Origin: Gammaproteobacteria bacterium
GTDB taxonomy: Bacteria; Pseudomonadota; Gammaproteobacteria; Xanthomonadales; Wenzhouxiangellaceae
Direction of reading: 5' to 3'
NCBI GenBank assembly: GCA_018819105.1
Contig: JAHJQV010000065.1
Location: 1 to 64,000, forward strand
DNA length: 64,000 nt
Below are positions 45,446 through 53,004 of this stretch, piece after piece (the first letter of the stretch is position 1; each line of letters opens with the position of its first letter). The notes beneath the pieces were generated by a model. It was given only the letters and a program-made list of their open reading frames with translations, made no database searches and had not been told where the DNA came from. The position numbers and the translations under genes are program-made.

Positions 45446-45872
45446 CCTGGTCGGGATCAGTCTGCAGCGGATCCAGCCGGACACCGCTGTGATCAAACGA
45501 ATGTTGTCGGCAGCCCGTCGTAACATCGCTGATGCACATGTGCGGGAAATCAGCGCCGAAAACCGCTTTGACGCCGCCTATAAGGCTATCATGCAGCTGG
45601 CTAATGTCGCATTGCAGGCCAACGGTTACAGAACACTGACCAGCAAGCCGGGCCATCACATGACCATGCTGCAGACTCTTGACCAGACCATCGGGATTGA
45701 TAAGCAGACCGTGATCGTGCTCGATGCGCTGCGCAAACAGCGTAACGTGGCGGACTACTCCGGCGATAGCGTGCCGATGAGCGCGGTCAATGAATGCCTG
45801 TCCAATGCAGAGAGCTTAATGAAGAGGGTTGTTGACTGGTTGAACATAAACCATCCCGAATCAGTTGAGTGA
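45432..45872 (+). CDS. HEPN-domain protein, partner of the MNT
   Basis: A 146-residue all-helical HEPN protein. Family-like stretches are FDAAYKAIMQLANVALQANGY and KPGHHMTMLQTL. The motif that is RX4-6H in active HEPN ribonucleases reads RNVADYSG here, with no histidine at the usual place. The start ATG at 45432 follows GGGTGAGG; a GTG two codons upstream is less likely. Whether it still cuts RNA is uncertain. Confidence 0.8.
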   Translation: MSLNNLVGISLQRIQPDTAVIKRMLSAARRNIADAHVREISAENRFDAAYKAIMQLANVALQANGYRTLTSKPGHHMTMLQTLDQTIGIDKQTVIVLDALRKQRNVADYSGDSVPMSAVNECLSNAESLMKRVVDWLNINHPESVE

Positions 45873-45878
45873 TCGGGG

Positions 45879-47714
45879 TCAGCATTGCTGTTTGACTTTA
45901 TTTTGCCAGGCCAGCGGCAGCAACATGGCCAGCAACAACAGCAATTTGCCCCAGCCGCTGAGTACCGGCACCGCCAGCGCGGGCGGAACCGGCGGTGGCA
46001 CGACACTGTCGGCTTGTCCATACACCACATAGCTGGAACCGGCATAGGCCAGACCACCGGGGGCGGCACCATCGGCACCGATGATGATGTCGTCGATGCC
46101 GTCGCCGTTGATGTCACCGGCAGCGCTGACCTGACGGCCGGCGCGTTCGGCGAAGGCAGCACCATCGATGCGTATGCCGCTGTCACCATTGAGTCCGCTG
46201 AGTGAGTTGACGGCGGCAAAACCGGCACTGGTGCCAAACAACACATAGACTTTGCCGGCATCGATATCGCTGCCGACATCGCCGCCGATGGCGCTGACCA
46301 GCAGATCATCAAAACCGTCGCCGTTGACATCACCGGCGTTGCTCACCGACCAGCCGGAACCATCCAGTGCGGCGGCACCATCCAGGCGGAAGCCGTCGCT
46401 GCCATCGAGCGCACCAAGTCGCAGCAGCGGCGGGAACGCGCTGGTGCGGCCAAACACGACGTAACTTGAGCCGGCCAGACTGATGCCTGCGGGATCGGCG
46501 CGGTAGGCGCCGATGATGACATCATCCAGTCCATCGCCGTTGATGTCGCCGGCACAGCTGACCGAGAAGCCGGAAAATTCGTCAAAGTTCTCACCGTCCA
46601 GGCGCACGCCATTGCTGCCATCCAGATCGGCCAGTTCCAGACTGGCCGGGAAGTCGCCGCTGATCGCGCTATCACGACCGAACACGATGAAGCTGCTGCC
46701 GGCCAGAGGCAAGCCGTCGGGGGCAGCGGCGAAGGCACCGATGAGGATGTCGTCGATGCCATCACCGTTGACATCGCCAGCAGCGCTGACCGAACGGCCG
46801 GACTGGTCGCCTTCGGCCACGCCGTTGATACGCAGGCCATTGCTGCCGTCCAGGGTGGCCAATGAGAGCGTGGCGGGAAAATCGCCCACAGCAGCGGTGT
46901 TGCGGCCAAACAGCACAAAGCTGCTGCCGGCATAGGGGCGCTTGCCGGGATCGGCCAGATCGGCTCCGATGATCAGATCGTCGACGCCGTCGGCATTGAC
47001 ATCACCCAGCGCACTGACTGCAATGCCGGCATAGCCATCGTATTGAGCGCCGTCGATACGCAGACCATTGCTGCCATCCAGCGATGACAGACTCAGCTGC
47101 GCGCCAAAATCGCCCGACACGGCGGTATCGCGACCAAACAGCACATACGCGCTGCCGGCGTTCTGCAGTTTGCCGATGTCGGCTGTCGCCGCGCCGATGA
47201 TGAGGTCATCGATGCCATCACCGTTGATGTCACCGGCAGCGCTTACCGCGCGGCCACTGCGATCGTTGCCGGCCTCGCCATCGATGCGGAAACCATTGCT
47301 GCCATCCAGTCCGGCAAGGCTGAAACTGGCGGGAAATCCGCCTGCGCTCTGATCTCGACCAAACACCACATAGCTGGAACCGGCGCTGATCTGGCCAGCA
47401 GGATCGGCACGCGACGCACCCACCACCAGATCATCGATGCCGTCACCATTGATGTCGCCGATGCCGGCAACCGAGATGCCGCTGAAATCGCCAGCGGCCA
47501 CGCCGTCCATGCGAAAGCCATTGCTGCCGTCGAGACTGGCCAGCGGCAGCACCGCTGGCAGCGCCTGGGCACGCAGCGTCTCTGCCGCACCAGCGCCGAC
47601 ACACAGCAAAGCCACCGCCACGGCGCGCGCGAGACGGTCGCGCGCAAGCGGTGGCACTGCTGCCACTGCGTGGTCATGCCCACGACCAGGCCCGTATGCA
47701 GCAGCCCGGGTCAC
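45879..47714 (-). CDS. Secreted seven-repeat FG-GAP propeller protein with IPTL-CTERM-like tail
   Basis: A 611-residue exported protein. After a basic N-region and hydrophobic signal (ARAVAVALLCVGAGA) come seven repeats of about 65-75 residues. Each ends in a calcium-binding loop such as DINGDGIDDLVVGA, DVNADGVDDLIIGA or DVNGDGFDDLLVSA and has YVVFGR. This is the integrin-alpha type FG-GAP propeller. The C-terminus reads VPVLSGWGKLLLLLAMLLPL and then a basic end, like IPTL-CTERM sorting signals. The GTG start overlaps the reductase stop (GTGA) and could lie further in. Confidence 0.82.
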   Translation of the reverse strand: MTRAAAYGPGRGHDHAVAAVPPLARDRLARAVAVALLCVGAGAAETLRAQALPAVLPLASLDGSNGFRMDGVAAGDFSGISVAGIGDINGDGIDDLVVGASRADPAGQISAGSSYVVFGRDQSAGGFPASFSLAGLDGSNGFRIDGEAGNDRSGRAVSAAGDINGDGIDDLIIGAATADIGKLQNAGSAYVLFGRDTAVSGDFGAQLSLSSLDGSNGLRIDGAQYDGYAGIAVSALGDVNADGVDDLIIGADLADPGKRPYAGSSFVLFGRNTAAVGDFPATLSLATLDGSNGLRINGVAEGDQSGRSVSAAGDVNGDGIDDILIGAFAAAPDGLPLAGSSFIVFGRDSAISGDFPASLELADLDGSNGVRLDGENFDEFSGFSVSCAGDINGDGLDDVIIGAYRADPAGISLAGSSYVVFGRTSAFPPLLRLGALDGSDGFRLDGAAALDGSGWSVSNAGDVNGDGFDDLLVSAIGGDVGSDIDAGKVYVLFGTSAGFAAVNSLSGLNGDSGIRIDGAAFAERAGRQVSAAGDINGDGIDDIIIGADGAAPGGLAYAGSSYVVYGQADSVVPPPVPPALAVPVLSGWGKLLLLLAMLLPLAWQNKVKQQC

Positions 47715-48262
47715 GAACGGCTGTAACCGGCAAAGTCAATGAAACCGGCCAGCCAGCGATCCAGCGCCGAGGCCAGTCGCTGGTCAGGGCTGCCGCTGGC
47801 GTCCAGTTGCTGATGCGCGGACGACACGCGCAGATGCTCGGGGTAAAGCTGCACCTTGAACTGCCGCAGCACCTGCAGGCTGCCGGCCTGGGCCAGCGTG
47901 GTGCCAAGACCACCCGGGGTGGCGCCGCACAGCGCCAGCGGTTTGTGGGCAAAGGTCGGTGCCATCAGTTCAGGCGGACGGCTGAGCCAGTCCAGCGCAT
48001 TCTTCAGTACCCCGGGCATGCCGGCGTTGTACTCAGGTGTGGCCAGAATGAGCGCATCGGCGGCGACCATGCGCTCACGCAGTTTGCTCACCGCTGCGGG
48101 GATGCCGTCACGCTCCTCATCATCACCGTTGTACAGCGGGATGTCATGCAGGGTGGCCATTGCGATACTGCAATCAGCTGCTGCGCGTTGCTGCAGAGCG
48201 ACGATGAGACGAGTATTCAGTGACTGCTGGCGCAGGCTGCCGCTGATGGCCAGAATGTTCAA
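47711..48262 (-). CDS. NADPH-dependent FMN reductase family protein
   Basis: A 183-residue flavodoxin-fold enzyme. NILAISGSLRQQSLNTRL is the FMN phosphate-binding loop, and ILATPEYNAGMPGVLKNALDW is the family signature. Proteins of this type reduce FMN, quinones or chromate; the substrate cannot be told from sequence. The TTG at 48262 is chosen because it lies 2 bases past the fdxA stop and gives the family N-terminus. Confidence 0.88.
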   Translation of the reverse strand: MNILAISGSLRQQSLNTRLIVALQQRAAADCSIAMATLHDIPLYNGDDEERDGIPAAVSKLRERMVAADALILATPEYNAGMPGVLKNALDWLSRPPELMAPTFAHKPLALCGATPGGLGTTLAQAGSLQVLRQFKVQLYPEHLRVSSAHQQLDASGSPDQRLASALDRWLAGFIDFAGYSRS

Positions 48263-48264
48263 GC

Positions 48265-48588
48265 TCAGCGTTCCAGGTACTTCAGTTTGTCTTCCACGTC
48301 GGCCCATTCATCGGCGTCTTCCGGCGCCTCCTTCATCGCTGAGATCACCGGCCACAGCGGCGACAGCTCGGCGTTGAGCTCGATAAAATGCTGCTGGTCG
48401 GCCGGCACATCGTCATCGGCGTAGATGGCGTCCACCGGGCACTCCGGTTCACACAGGGTACAGTCGATGCATTCCTCGGGATCAATGACGAGAAAATTGG
48501 GACCTTCATGAAAGCAGTCCACCGGACAGACTTCCACACAATCGGTGTATTTGCATTTGATGCAGGCTTCGGTCACTACGAATGTCAT
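48265..48588 (-). CDS. fdxA: Seven-iron ferredoxin
   Basis: Electron carrier with one 3Fe-4S and one 4Fe-4S cluster. The 107-residue product reads [20 protein letters not shown] with [14 protein letters not shown], then [17 protein letters not shown], the cysteine pattern of FdxA, and a C-terminal extension typical of this subgroup ([16 protein letters not shown]). The reductase gene follows with a two-base gap, so the pair is probably co-expressed. Confidence 0.96.
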   Translation of the reverse strand: MTFVVTEACIKCKYTDCVEVCPVDCFHEGPNFLVIDPEECIDCTLCEPECPVDAIYADDDVPADQQHFIELNAELSPLWPVISAMKEAPEDADEWADVEDKLKYLER

Positions 48589-48641
48589 GTTTAAGTGTCA
48601 GTCAGTTGGGGGTGGTGCTATGATAATCGCTTTGCAAGTTT

Positions 48642-49943
48642 ATGGTCGAGTCTGATTCCAAAGTTTCCATGCCCGTCGCCGATGCCGATCGCGACGAGCC
48701 TTTAGGTGCTGCCAGCGCCATGGTCAGTGTCGGCAAAGACCATGGTATCGACACCAACAACATCAGCCATGCCGCGCTGGATGTCATCCGCGATCTGCAG
48801 CAGGCCGGTTTCACCGCCTACCTGGTCGGCGGCGCGGTGCGCGATCTGCTGCTGGAAGGCGTGCCCAAGGATTACGACATCGCCACCGACGCCACGCCGG
48901 AGCAGGTGCGTGGCGTGTTCCGCCGATGTCGTCTGATCGGTCGCCGCTTTCGTCTCGCACATGTGTTCATGCACGGCCAGCTGATCGAGGTGGCGACGTT
49001 TCGGGGTGACGCCGGCGATGATGATCAGCTGATCGGCAAACAGGGGCGCATCCTGCGTGACAACACCTACGGCAACGAGCAGGAAGACGCACTGCGCCGC
49101 GACTTCACCGCCAATGCGCTGTTTTATGACCCGCTCAGTGACAACATCATCGACTATGCCGGCGGCCTGGACGACATCGAGCATCGGCGTCTGCGCCTGA
49201 TCGGTGATGTCAGCACCCGCTACCGCGAGGATCCGGTGCGCATGCTGCGCGCGGTGCGCTTTGCGGTCAGCAAGAAGCTGGATCTGCACCCGAAAACCGC
49301 CGCCGAAATCCCCGTGCTGGCGCACCTGTTGCAGCACATCCCACCGGCCCGGCTGTTTGATGAGTTCACCAAGCTGATGCTCACCGGGCATGCCTTCAAC
49401 ACCACCTGCATGCTGGTCAAGACCGGGCTGTGGGAGCAGTTGTTTCCCGATGTGCCGCTGGAGCTGGAAAAAGACCACAAGCTCAAGGCCAGCGCGGTGC
49501 TGACCCAGGCGCTGAAAAACTCCGACGCGCGCGTGGCCATGGGGCTGCCGGTGACCTCCGGATTTCTGCTCGCGGCCATGCTCTGGCAGCCACTGCAGAA
49601 ACGTCTGATGCAAATGTCTGGCAACGACGACAATGAACTGCTCAATATGCAGCAGGCCAGTGACGAGATCCTGTTCCTCAAGCCGCGTCCGGTGGGCATG
49701 CCCAAGCGGGTGACCGCCATGTGTCGCGAAATCTGGCTGCTGCAACACCGCTTTCAGCGTACCCGCGGCAAACGTCCGCGCCGGCTGATGGAGGAGCAGC
49801 GCTTCCGTGCTGCCTACGACTTTCTGCTGCTGCGCACCATCGACGAACCCGAACTGAAACCCCTGGCAGACTGGTGGACTTACGTGCAGACGCTGGGTGA
49901 GAAGAAACTCAATGCTGCCTTGCGGGAGGGGTTCAATCCATGA
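48642..49943 (+). CDS. pcnB: Poly(A) polymerase I
   Basis: Adds 3' poly(A) tails that speed RNA decay. The 433-residue product has the nucleotidyltransferase core AYLVGGAVRDLLLEGVPKDYD with DYDIATDATPEQV, EDALRRDFTANALFYDP, REDPVRMLRAVRFAVSKK and a basic C-terminus. The PcnB subgroup rather than CCA-adding enzyme is supported by length and by pairing with folK. Its stop overlaps the folK start (ATGA). Confidence 0.95.
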   Translation: MVESDSKVSMPVADADRDEPLGAASAMVSVGKDHGIDTNNISHAALDVIRDLQQAGFTAYLVGGAVRDLLLEGVPKDYDIATDATPEQVRGVFRRCRLIGRRFRLAHVFMHGQLIEVATFRGDAGDDDQLIGKQGRILRDNTYGNEQEDALRRDFTANALFYDPLSDNIIDYAGGLDDIEHRRLRLIGDVSTRYREDPVRMLRAVRFAVSKKLDLHPKTAAEIPVLAHLLQHIPPARLFDEFTKLMLTGHAFNTTCMLVKTGLWEQLFPDVPLELEKDHKLKASAVLTQALKNSDARVAMGLPVTSGFLLAAMLWQPLQKRLMQMSGNDDNELLNMQQASDEILFLKPRPVGMPKRVTAMCREIWLLQHRFQRTRGKRPRRLMEEQRFRAAYDFLLLRTIDEPELKPLADWWTYVQTLGEKKLNAALREGFNP

Positions 49944-50503
49944 TCTGCCTGCTGGGCCTGGGTGCCAGCATTGGAGATCATCTGCTGGGGAATCGGCTGC
50001 AACCGGCGCAACAGCGGCTGGCCAGGGTGACCTGGCGGCTGCAGCAAATGCCCAAATGCAGCCTGCTGGCGCAATCGCCGCTGTACCTCAGCCGCGCCTG
50101 GGGCAATCTGCGCGCTGGTGCATACCTCAATGCCGTGGCCCTGCTGGATACGCTGCTGCCACCAGCCACGCTGTTGCAGCGACTGCTGCAGATCGAGCAA
50201 GCCTGCGGCCGACGTCGCCATCGCAAGCGCTGGGGCAAGCGTGCCGTGGACATTGATATCCTGCTGCTGGGCAATCATCAATTGCATTCTCATTGCCTGC
50301 AGGTGCCGCACCCGTGGCTGTGGCAGCGCGAGTTTGCACTGCGACCGGCCTGCGATCTGTTGCAGACCGTTGCCAGCGCAACGAACACCCGTGACCACGT
50401 CGAGCTGCCCAGAACCTGGGCCGTGAACATCGCCCGGCATCTGCGGCGACAACATGGATACCATCTGAGCAGGCCACTGCGTATACTGTCAGTCATCACC
50501 TGA
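49940..50503 (+). CDS. folK: HPPK, folate pathway pyrophosphokinase
   Basis: Transfers pyrophosphate from ATP to hydroxymethyl-dihydropterin. The 187-residue product has LGLGASIGDHL, the catalytic RHRKRWGKRAVDIDILLLGN and VPHPWLWQREFALRPACDLL, all family motifs, though the N-terminus is more divergent than average. Position between pcnB and panB is the classic gammaproteobacterial order. Confidence 0.93.
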   Translation: MICLLGLGASIGDHLLGNRLQPAQQRLARVTWRLQQMPKCSLLAQSPLYLSRAWGNLRAGAYLNAVALLDTLLPPATLLQRLLQIEQACGRRRHRKRWGKRAVDIDILLLGNHQLHSHCLQVPHPWLWQREFALRPACDLLQTVASATNTRDHVELPRTWAVNIARHLRRQHGYHLSRPLRILSVIT

Positions 50504-50525
50504 ACTGCAGCGATTGCACCCCAGT

Positions 50526-51344
50526 ATGTCATCCGTCAGCCAACGCAAAACCGTGACCATTCGTGATCTGTTGGCCAAAAAGCAGGCCGGACAGCCGATC
50601 AGCATGCTCACCGCCTACGATGCCAGCTTTGCTGCGCGCATCGACGCCACCGGCATCGACTGCGTGCTGGTCGGTGACTCCCTGGGCAATGTCATACTGG
50701 GTCACGACACCACGCTGCCGGTGACCATCGCCGACATGGTGCACCACACTGCTGCCGTACGCCGCGGGCTGGAACATGCGCTGCTGATCGCCGACCTGCC
50801 CTTTCTCAGCTACAGCAGCGCCGAACAGGCACTGCGCAGCGCCCATCGCCTGCTCGCCGAAGGCGGTGCCAGCATGGTCAAACTGGAAGGCGGCGGGCCC
50901 ATGGTGGATGTGGTGGCTGCCCTGTGTGCCAACGGTGTTGCTGTGTGCGGCCATCTCGGGCTGACACCACAACACGTGCATCAGCTTGGCGGGTTCCGCT
51001 ATCAGGGCAAGAACGATGCCGCCCAGCAACTGATGCGCAGCGAGGCGCTGGCACTGCAGGACGCCGGTGCCAGCCTGCTGGTGCTGGAATGCGTGCCCGA
51101 GGCTTTTGCCGGCAGCCTCACAGCCGAACTGCACATTCCCGTGATCGGCATCGGTGCCGGTCGCCAGGTTGATGGCCAGGTGCTGGTGCTGTATGACATG
51201 CTCGGCATCACCACCGGCAAGCGGCCCGGATTCAGCCAGGATTTTCTCGCCGGGCATGGCAGTATCCAGGCCGCCCTGCAGGCATACGTGGACGCTGTTC
51301 ACGGCGGTGTATTCCCCACCGAGCAGCATGTGCTGGCGCGCTGA
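50526..51344 (+). CDS. panB: Ketopantoate hydroxymethyltransferase
   Basis: First step of pantothenate synthesis. The 272-residue product includes ISMLTAYDASFAARID, LVGDSLGNVILGHDTTLPVT, MVKLEGGGPMVD, CGHLGLTPQHVHQLGGF and the terminal VIGIGAGRQVDGQVLV. The ATG at 50526 is preferred to a TTG four codons upstream. panC follows after 29 bases. Confidence 0.97.
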   Translation: MSSVSQRKTVTIRDLLAKKQAGQPISMLTAYDASFAARIDATGIDCVLVGDSLGNVILGHDTTLPVTIADMVHHTAAVRRGLEHALLIADLPFLSYSSAEQALRSAHRLLAEGGASMVKLEGGGPMVDVVAALCANGVAVCGHLGLTPQHVHQLGGFRYQGKNDAAQQLMRSEALALQDAGASLLVLECVPEAFAGSLTAELHIPVIGIGAGRQVDGQVLVLYDMLGITTGKRPGFSQDFLAGHGSIQAALQAYVDAVHGGVFPTEQHVLAR

Positions 51345-51373
51345 CGCAGCACACCAGTGTGCCTTGTCGGAAC

Positions 51374-52228
51374 ATGATCGAAGCTCATTCCCGTGGCGAC
51401 CTGCAACAGGCGCTGGCACCACATCGTCAGGCGGGCCGGCGCATCGCCCTGGTACCGACCATGGGCAATCTGCATGCCGGCCATCTGAGTCTGGTTGAAC
51501 TGGCCGCGCAGCACGCCGATGTCGTCGTCACCAGTGTGTTCGTCAACCCTACGCAGTTTGCCCCGGGCGAGGACTTTAACCGTTATCCGCGCACGCTGAG
51601 CGATGATCGCACGGCGCTGGAATCCAGCCCCTGTGACGTGCTGTTTGCACCCGGCGTCGCTGACATGTATCCGGCCGGCATCGACAACACTGTCATCATC
51701 AAGCCACCGCCGAAGCTGGCCAACCGGCTCTGCGGGGCCAGTCGTCCAGGTCACTTTGACGGTGTGCTCACGGTGGTGGCAAGGCTGCTGCTGATCAGTC
51801 TGGCCGATGTGGCCGTGTTCGGTGAAAAGGATTACCAGCAGCTGCTGCTGATCGAGCACATGTGCCACGAGCTCGGACTGGGTGCGCGCATCGTGCGTGC
51901 TCCGGTGGTGCGCGAAAGCAGTGGCCTGGCCATGAGTTCGCGCAATCAGTACCTGCAGCCAGCGCAACGGCAACTGGCATCCGCGTTGTACGCCACCCTG
52001 CTGTCGCTGCAGGCGCGCATCAGGCAGGGAGAGCGCGATCTTGCGGGGCTGGAAGCCGACGGTCGCAGGCAGCTGCGAGACCGCAACATCGGAGTCGAAT
52101 ACCTGCAGATCGTCGCTGCAGAAACCCTGCAGCAGCCCATCGACTCGGATCGTCAATTGCGCATTCTGGTGGCCGCCATACTGCCAGGCGCGCGCCTGAT
52201 CGACAATCTGGCTGTCGATTTGATCTGA
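51374..52228 (+). CDS. panC: Pantothenate synthetase
   Basis: Joins pantoate and beta-alanine with ATP. The 284-residue product has the HIGH-type motif PTMGNLHAGHLSLVELA, VFVNPTQFAPGEDFNRYPR, GHFDGVLTVVARLL, VFGEKDYQQLLLI and RESSGLAMSSRNQYL. ATG at 51374 follows CGGAA. panD, which supplies beta-alanine, lies 362 bases downstream across a structured gap. Confidence 0.97.
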   Translation: MIEAHSRGDLQQALAPHRQAGRRIALVPTMGNLHAGHLSLVELAAQHADVVVTSVFVNPTQFAPGEDFNRYPRTLSDDRTALESSPCDVLFAPGVADMYPAGIDNTVIIKPPPKLANRLCGASRPGHFDGVLTVVARLLLISLADVAVFGEKDYQQLLLIEHMCHELGLGARIVRAPVVRESSGLAMSSRNQYLQPAQRQLASALYATLLSLQARIRQGERDLAGLEADGRRQLRDRNIGVEYLQIVAAETLQQPIDSDRQLRILVAAILPGARLIDNLAVDLI

Positions 52229-52235
52229 GTGTTGT

Positions 52236-52391
52236 TTTTTTGCAACAACGCTTCAGCCAAGCATTAATCATCTATATTATTGATTTATAGATATTTTATT
52301 GAATACTTGATGCGCTACACTGCAACTCGTGTACATCGAAAAGTTGGCCTGTTAACTTTTTTGCAATAATCCTTGGCTTTTTTGCAACAAC
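52236..52391 (+). repeat. Three direct repeats TTTTTTGCAAYAAY
   Basis: TTTTTTGCAACAAC at 52236-52249, TTTTTTGCAATAAT at 52357-52370 and TTTTTTGCAACAAC at 52378-52391. The last two are 21 bases apart start to start (two helical turns) and lie over the -35 side of the candidate promoter. They may be binding sites for a regulator; between the first and second is an AT-rich stretch. Confidence 0.65.
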
Positions 52392-52408
52392 AGTGGTAAG
52401 ATTACCAC
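52373..52408 (+). promoter_or_regulatory. Candidate promoter with perfect operator palindrome
   Basis: TTGGCT (52373-52378) and TAAGAT (52397-52402) are 18 bases apart. The -10 lies inside the perfect palindrome GTGGTAAGATTACCAC (52393-52408), so binding of a dimeric regulator would block it. Observed from sequence only; the regulator is unknown. Confidence 0.55.
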
Positions 52409-52509
52409 CAGTTAGATAGCACTCCATAAACACTGTCTAGCGGGCGCAACGGGCAATACAAGCAAGAAAACACCAAAACAACCCCTCCTGCATCAGGAGG
52501 GGTTTTTTT
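52409..52509 (+). ncRNA. Candidate small RNA or leader between panC and panD
   Basis: About 100 bases run from the candidate promoter to a strong terminator 80 bases before panD, without an open frame. The 3' half is A/C-rich (AAGAAAACACCAAAACAACC) and the terminator stem begins with CCCCTCCT, which could pair with Shine-Dalgarno sequences. It may be a trans-acting small RNA or a terminated panD leader. No known RNA family was recognised. Confidence 0.4.
52482..52509 (+). terminator. Strong Rho-independent terminator upstream of panD
   Basis: CCCCTCCTG pairs with CAGGAGGGG around a CAT loop, followed by seven T residues. It ends any transcript entering from panC or from the candidate promoter at 52373, so panD likely needs its own promoter or read-through. 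Confidence 0.92.
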
Positions 52510-52590
52510 GTATCATGTGCGTCCGCATTTAATTGACTCAGGTTTGTCATAAGCATTGCCTGAACCCGGTAACAACGGATGGAGACCACC

Positions 52591-52971
52591 ATGCACCTGA
52601 CCATGCTCAAAGCCAAGCTGCACCGCGTGAGCGTGACCCACGCCGAGCTGGACTATGAGGGCTCATGCGCCATTGACACGAATCTGCTGGATGCTTCAGG
52701 CATTCGCGAGTTCGAACAGATCCACATCTACAATATCGCCAATGGTCAGCGTTTTGTCACCTATGCCATCAACGCGGAAGCCGGCAGCGGCATCATCTCC
52801 GTCAATGGTGCCGCAGCGCATCTGGCCAATCCGGGTGACCTGGTCATCATCTGCGCCTACTCGCAGTTGCAGGAGAACGAGGCCGTGCTGCATCGCCCGG
52901 CACTGATTTACGTCGATGCCGACAATCGCATCACCCACACCGCCGGCACCATTCCAGCCCAGGCTGCCTGA
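52591..52971 (+). CDS. panD: Aspartate 1-decarboxylase
   Basis: Makes beta-alanine from aspartate with a self-generated pyruvoyl group. The 126-residue product has the same length as in E. coli. The self-cleavage site is Gly24-Ser25 in [36 protein letters not shown] follows. The ATG at 52591 is chosen ([13 protein letters not shown]); an in-frame ATG 12 bases upstream adds four residues. Maturation by PanM/PanZ cannot be judged from this window. Confidence 0.97.
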   Translation: MHLTMLKAKLHRVSVTHAELDYEGSCAIDTNLLDASGIREFEQIHIYNIANGQRFVTYAINAEAGSGIISVNGAAAHLANPGDLVIICAYSQLQENEAVLHRPALIYVDADNRITHTAGTIPAQAA

Positions 52972-53004
52972 ACCCTCTTTGCCCCCCTGAGCGGACCAGC
53001 CGGG

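Noticed and set aside
52340-52395. Sigma-54 promoter in the panC-panD gap (TTGGC with TTGCA)
   Set aside because: Distance between the GG and GC elements is 7 or 15 bases, not the required 10.
52409-52509. CrcZ-like carbon-catabolite small RNA
   Set aside because: A/C-rich tracts exist, but the repeated AAnAAnAA motifs and cbrAB context are missing.
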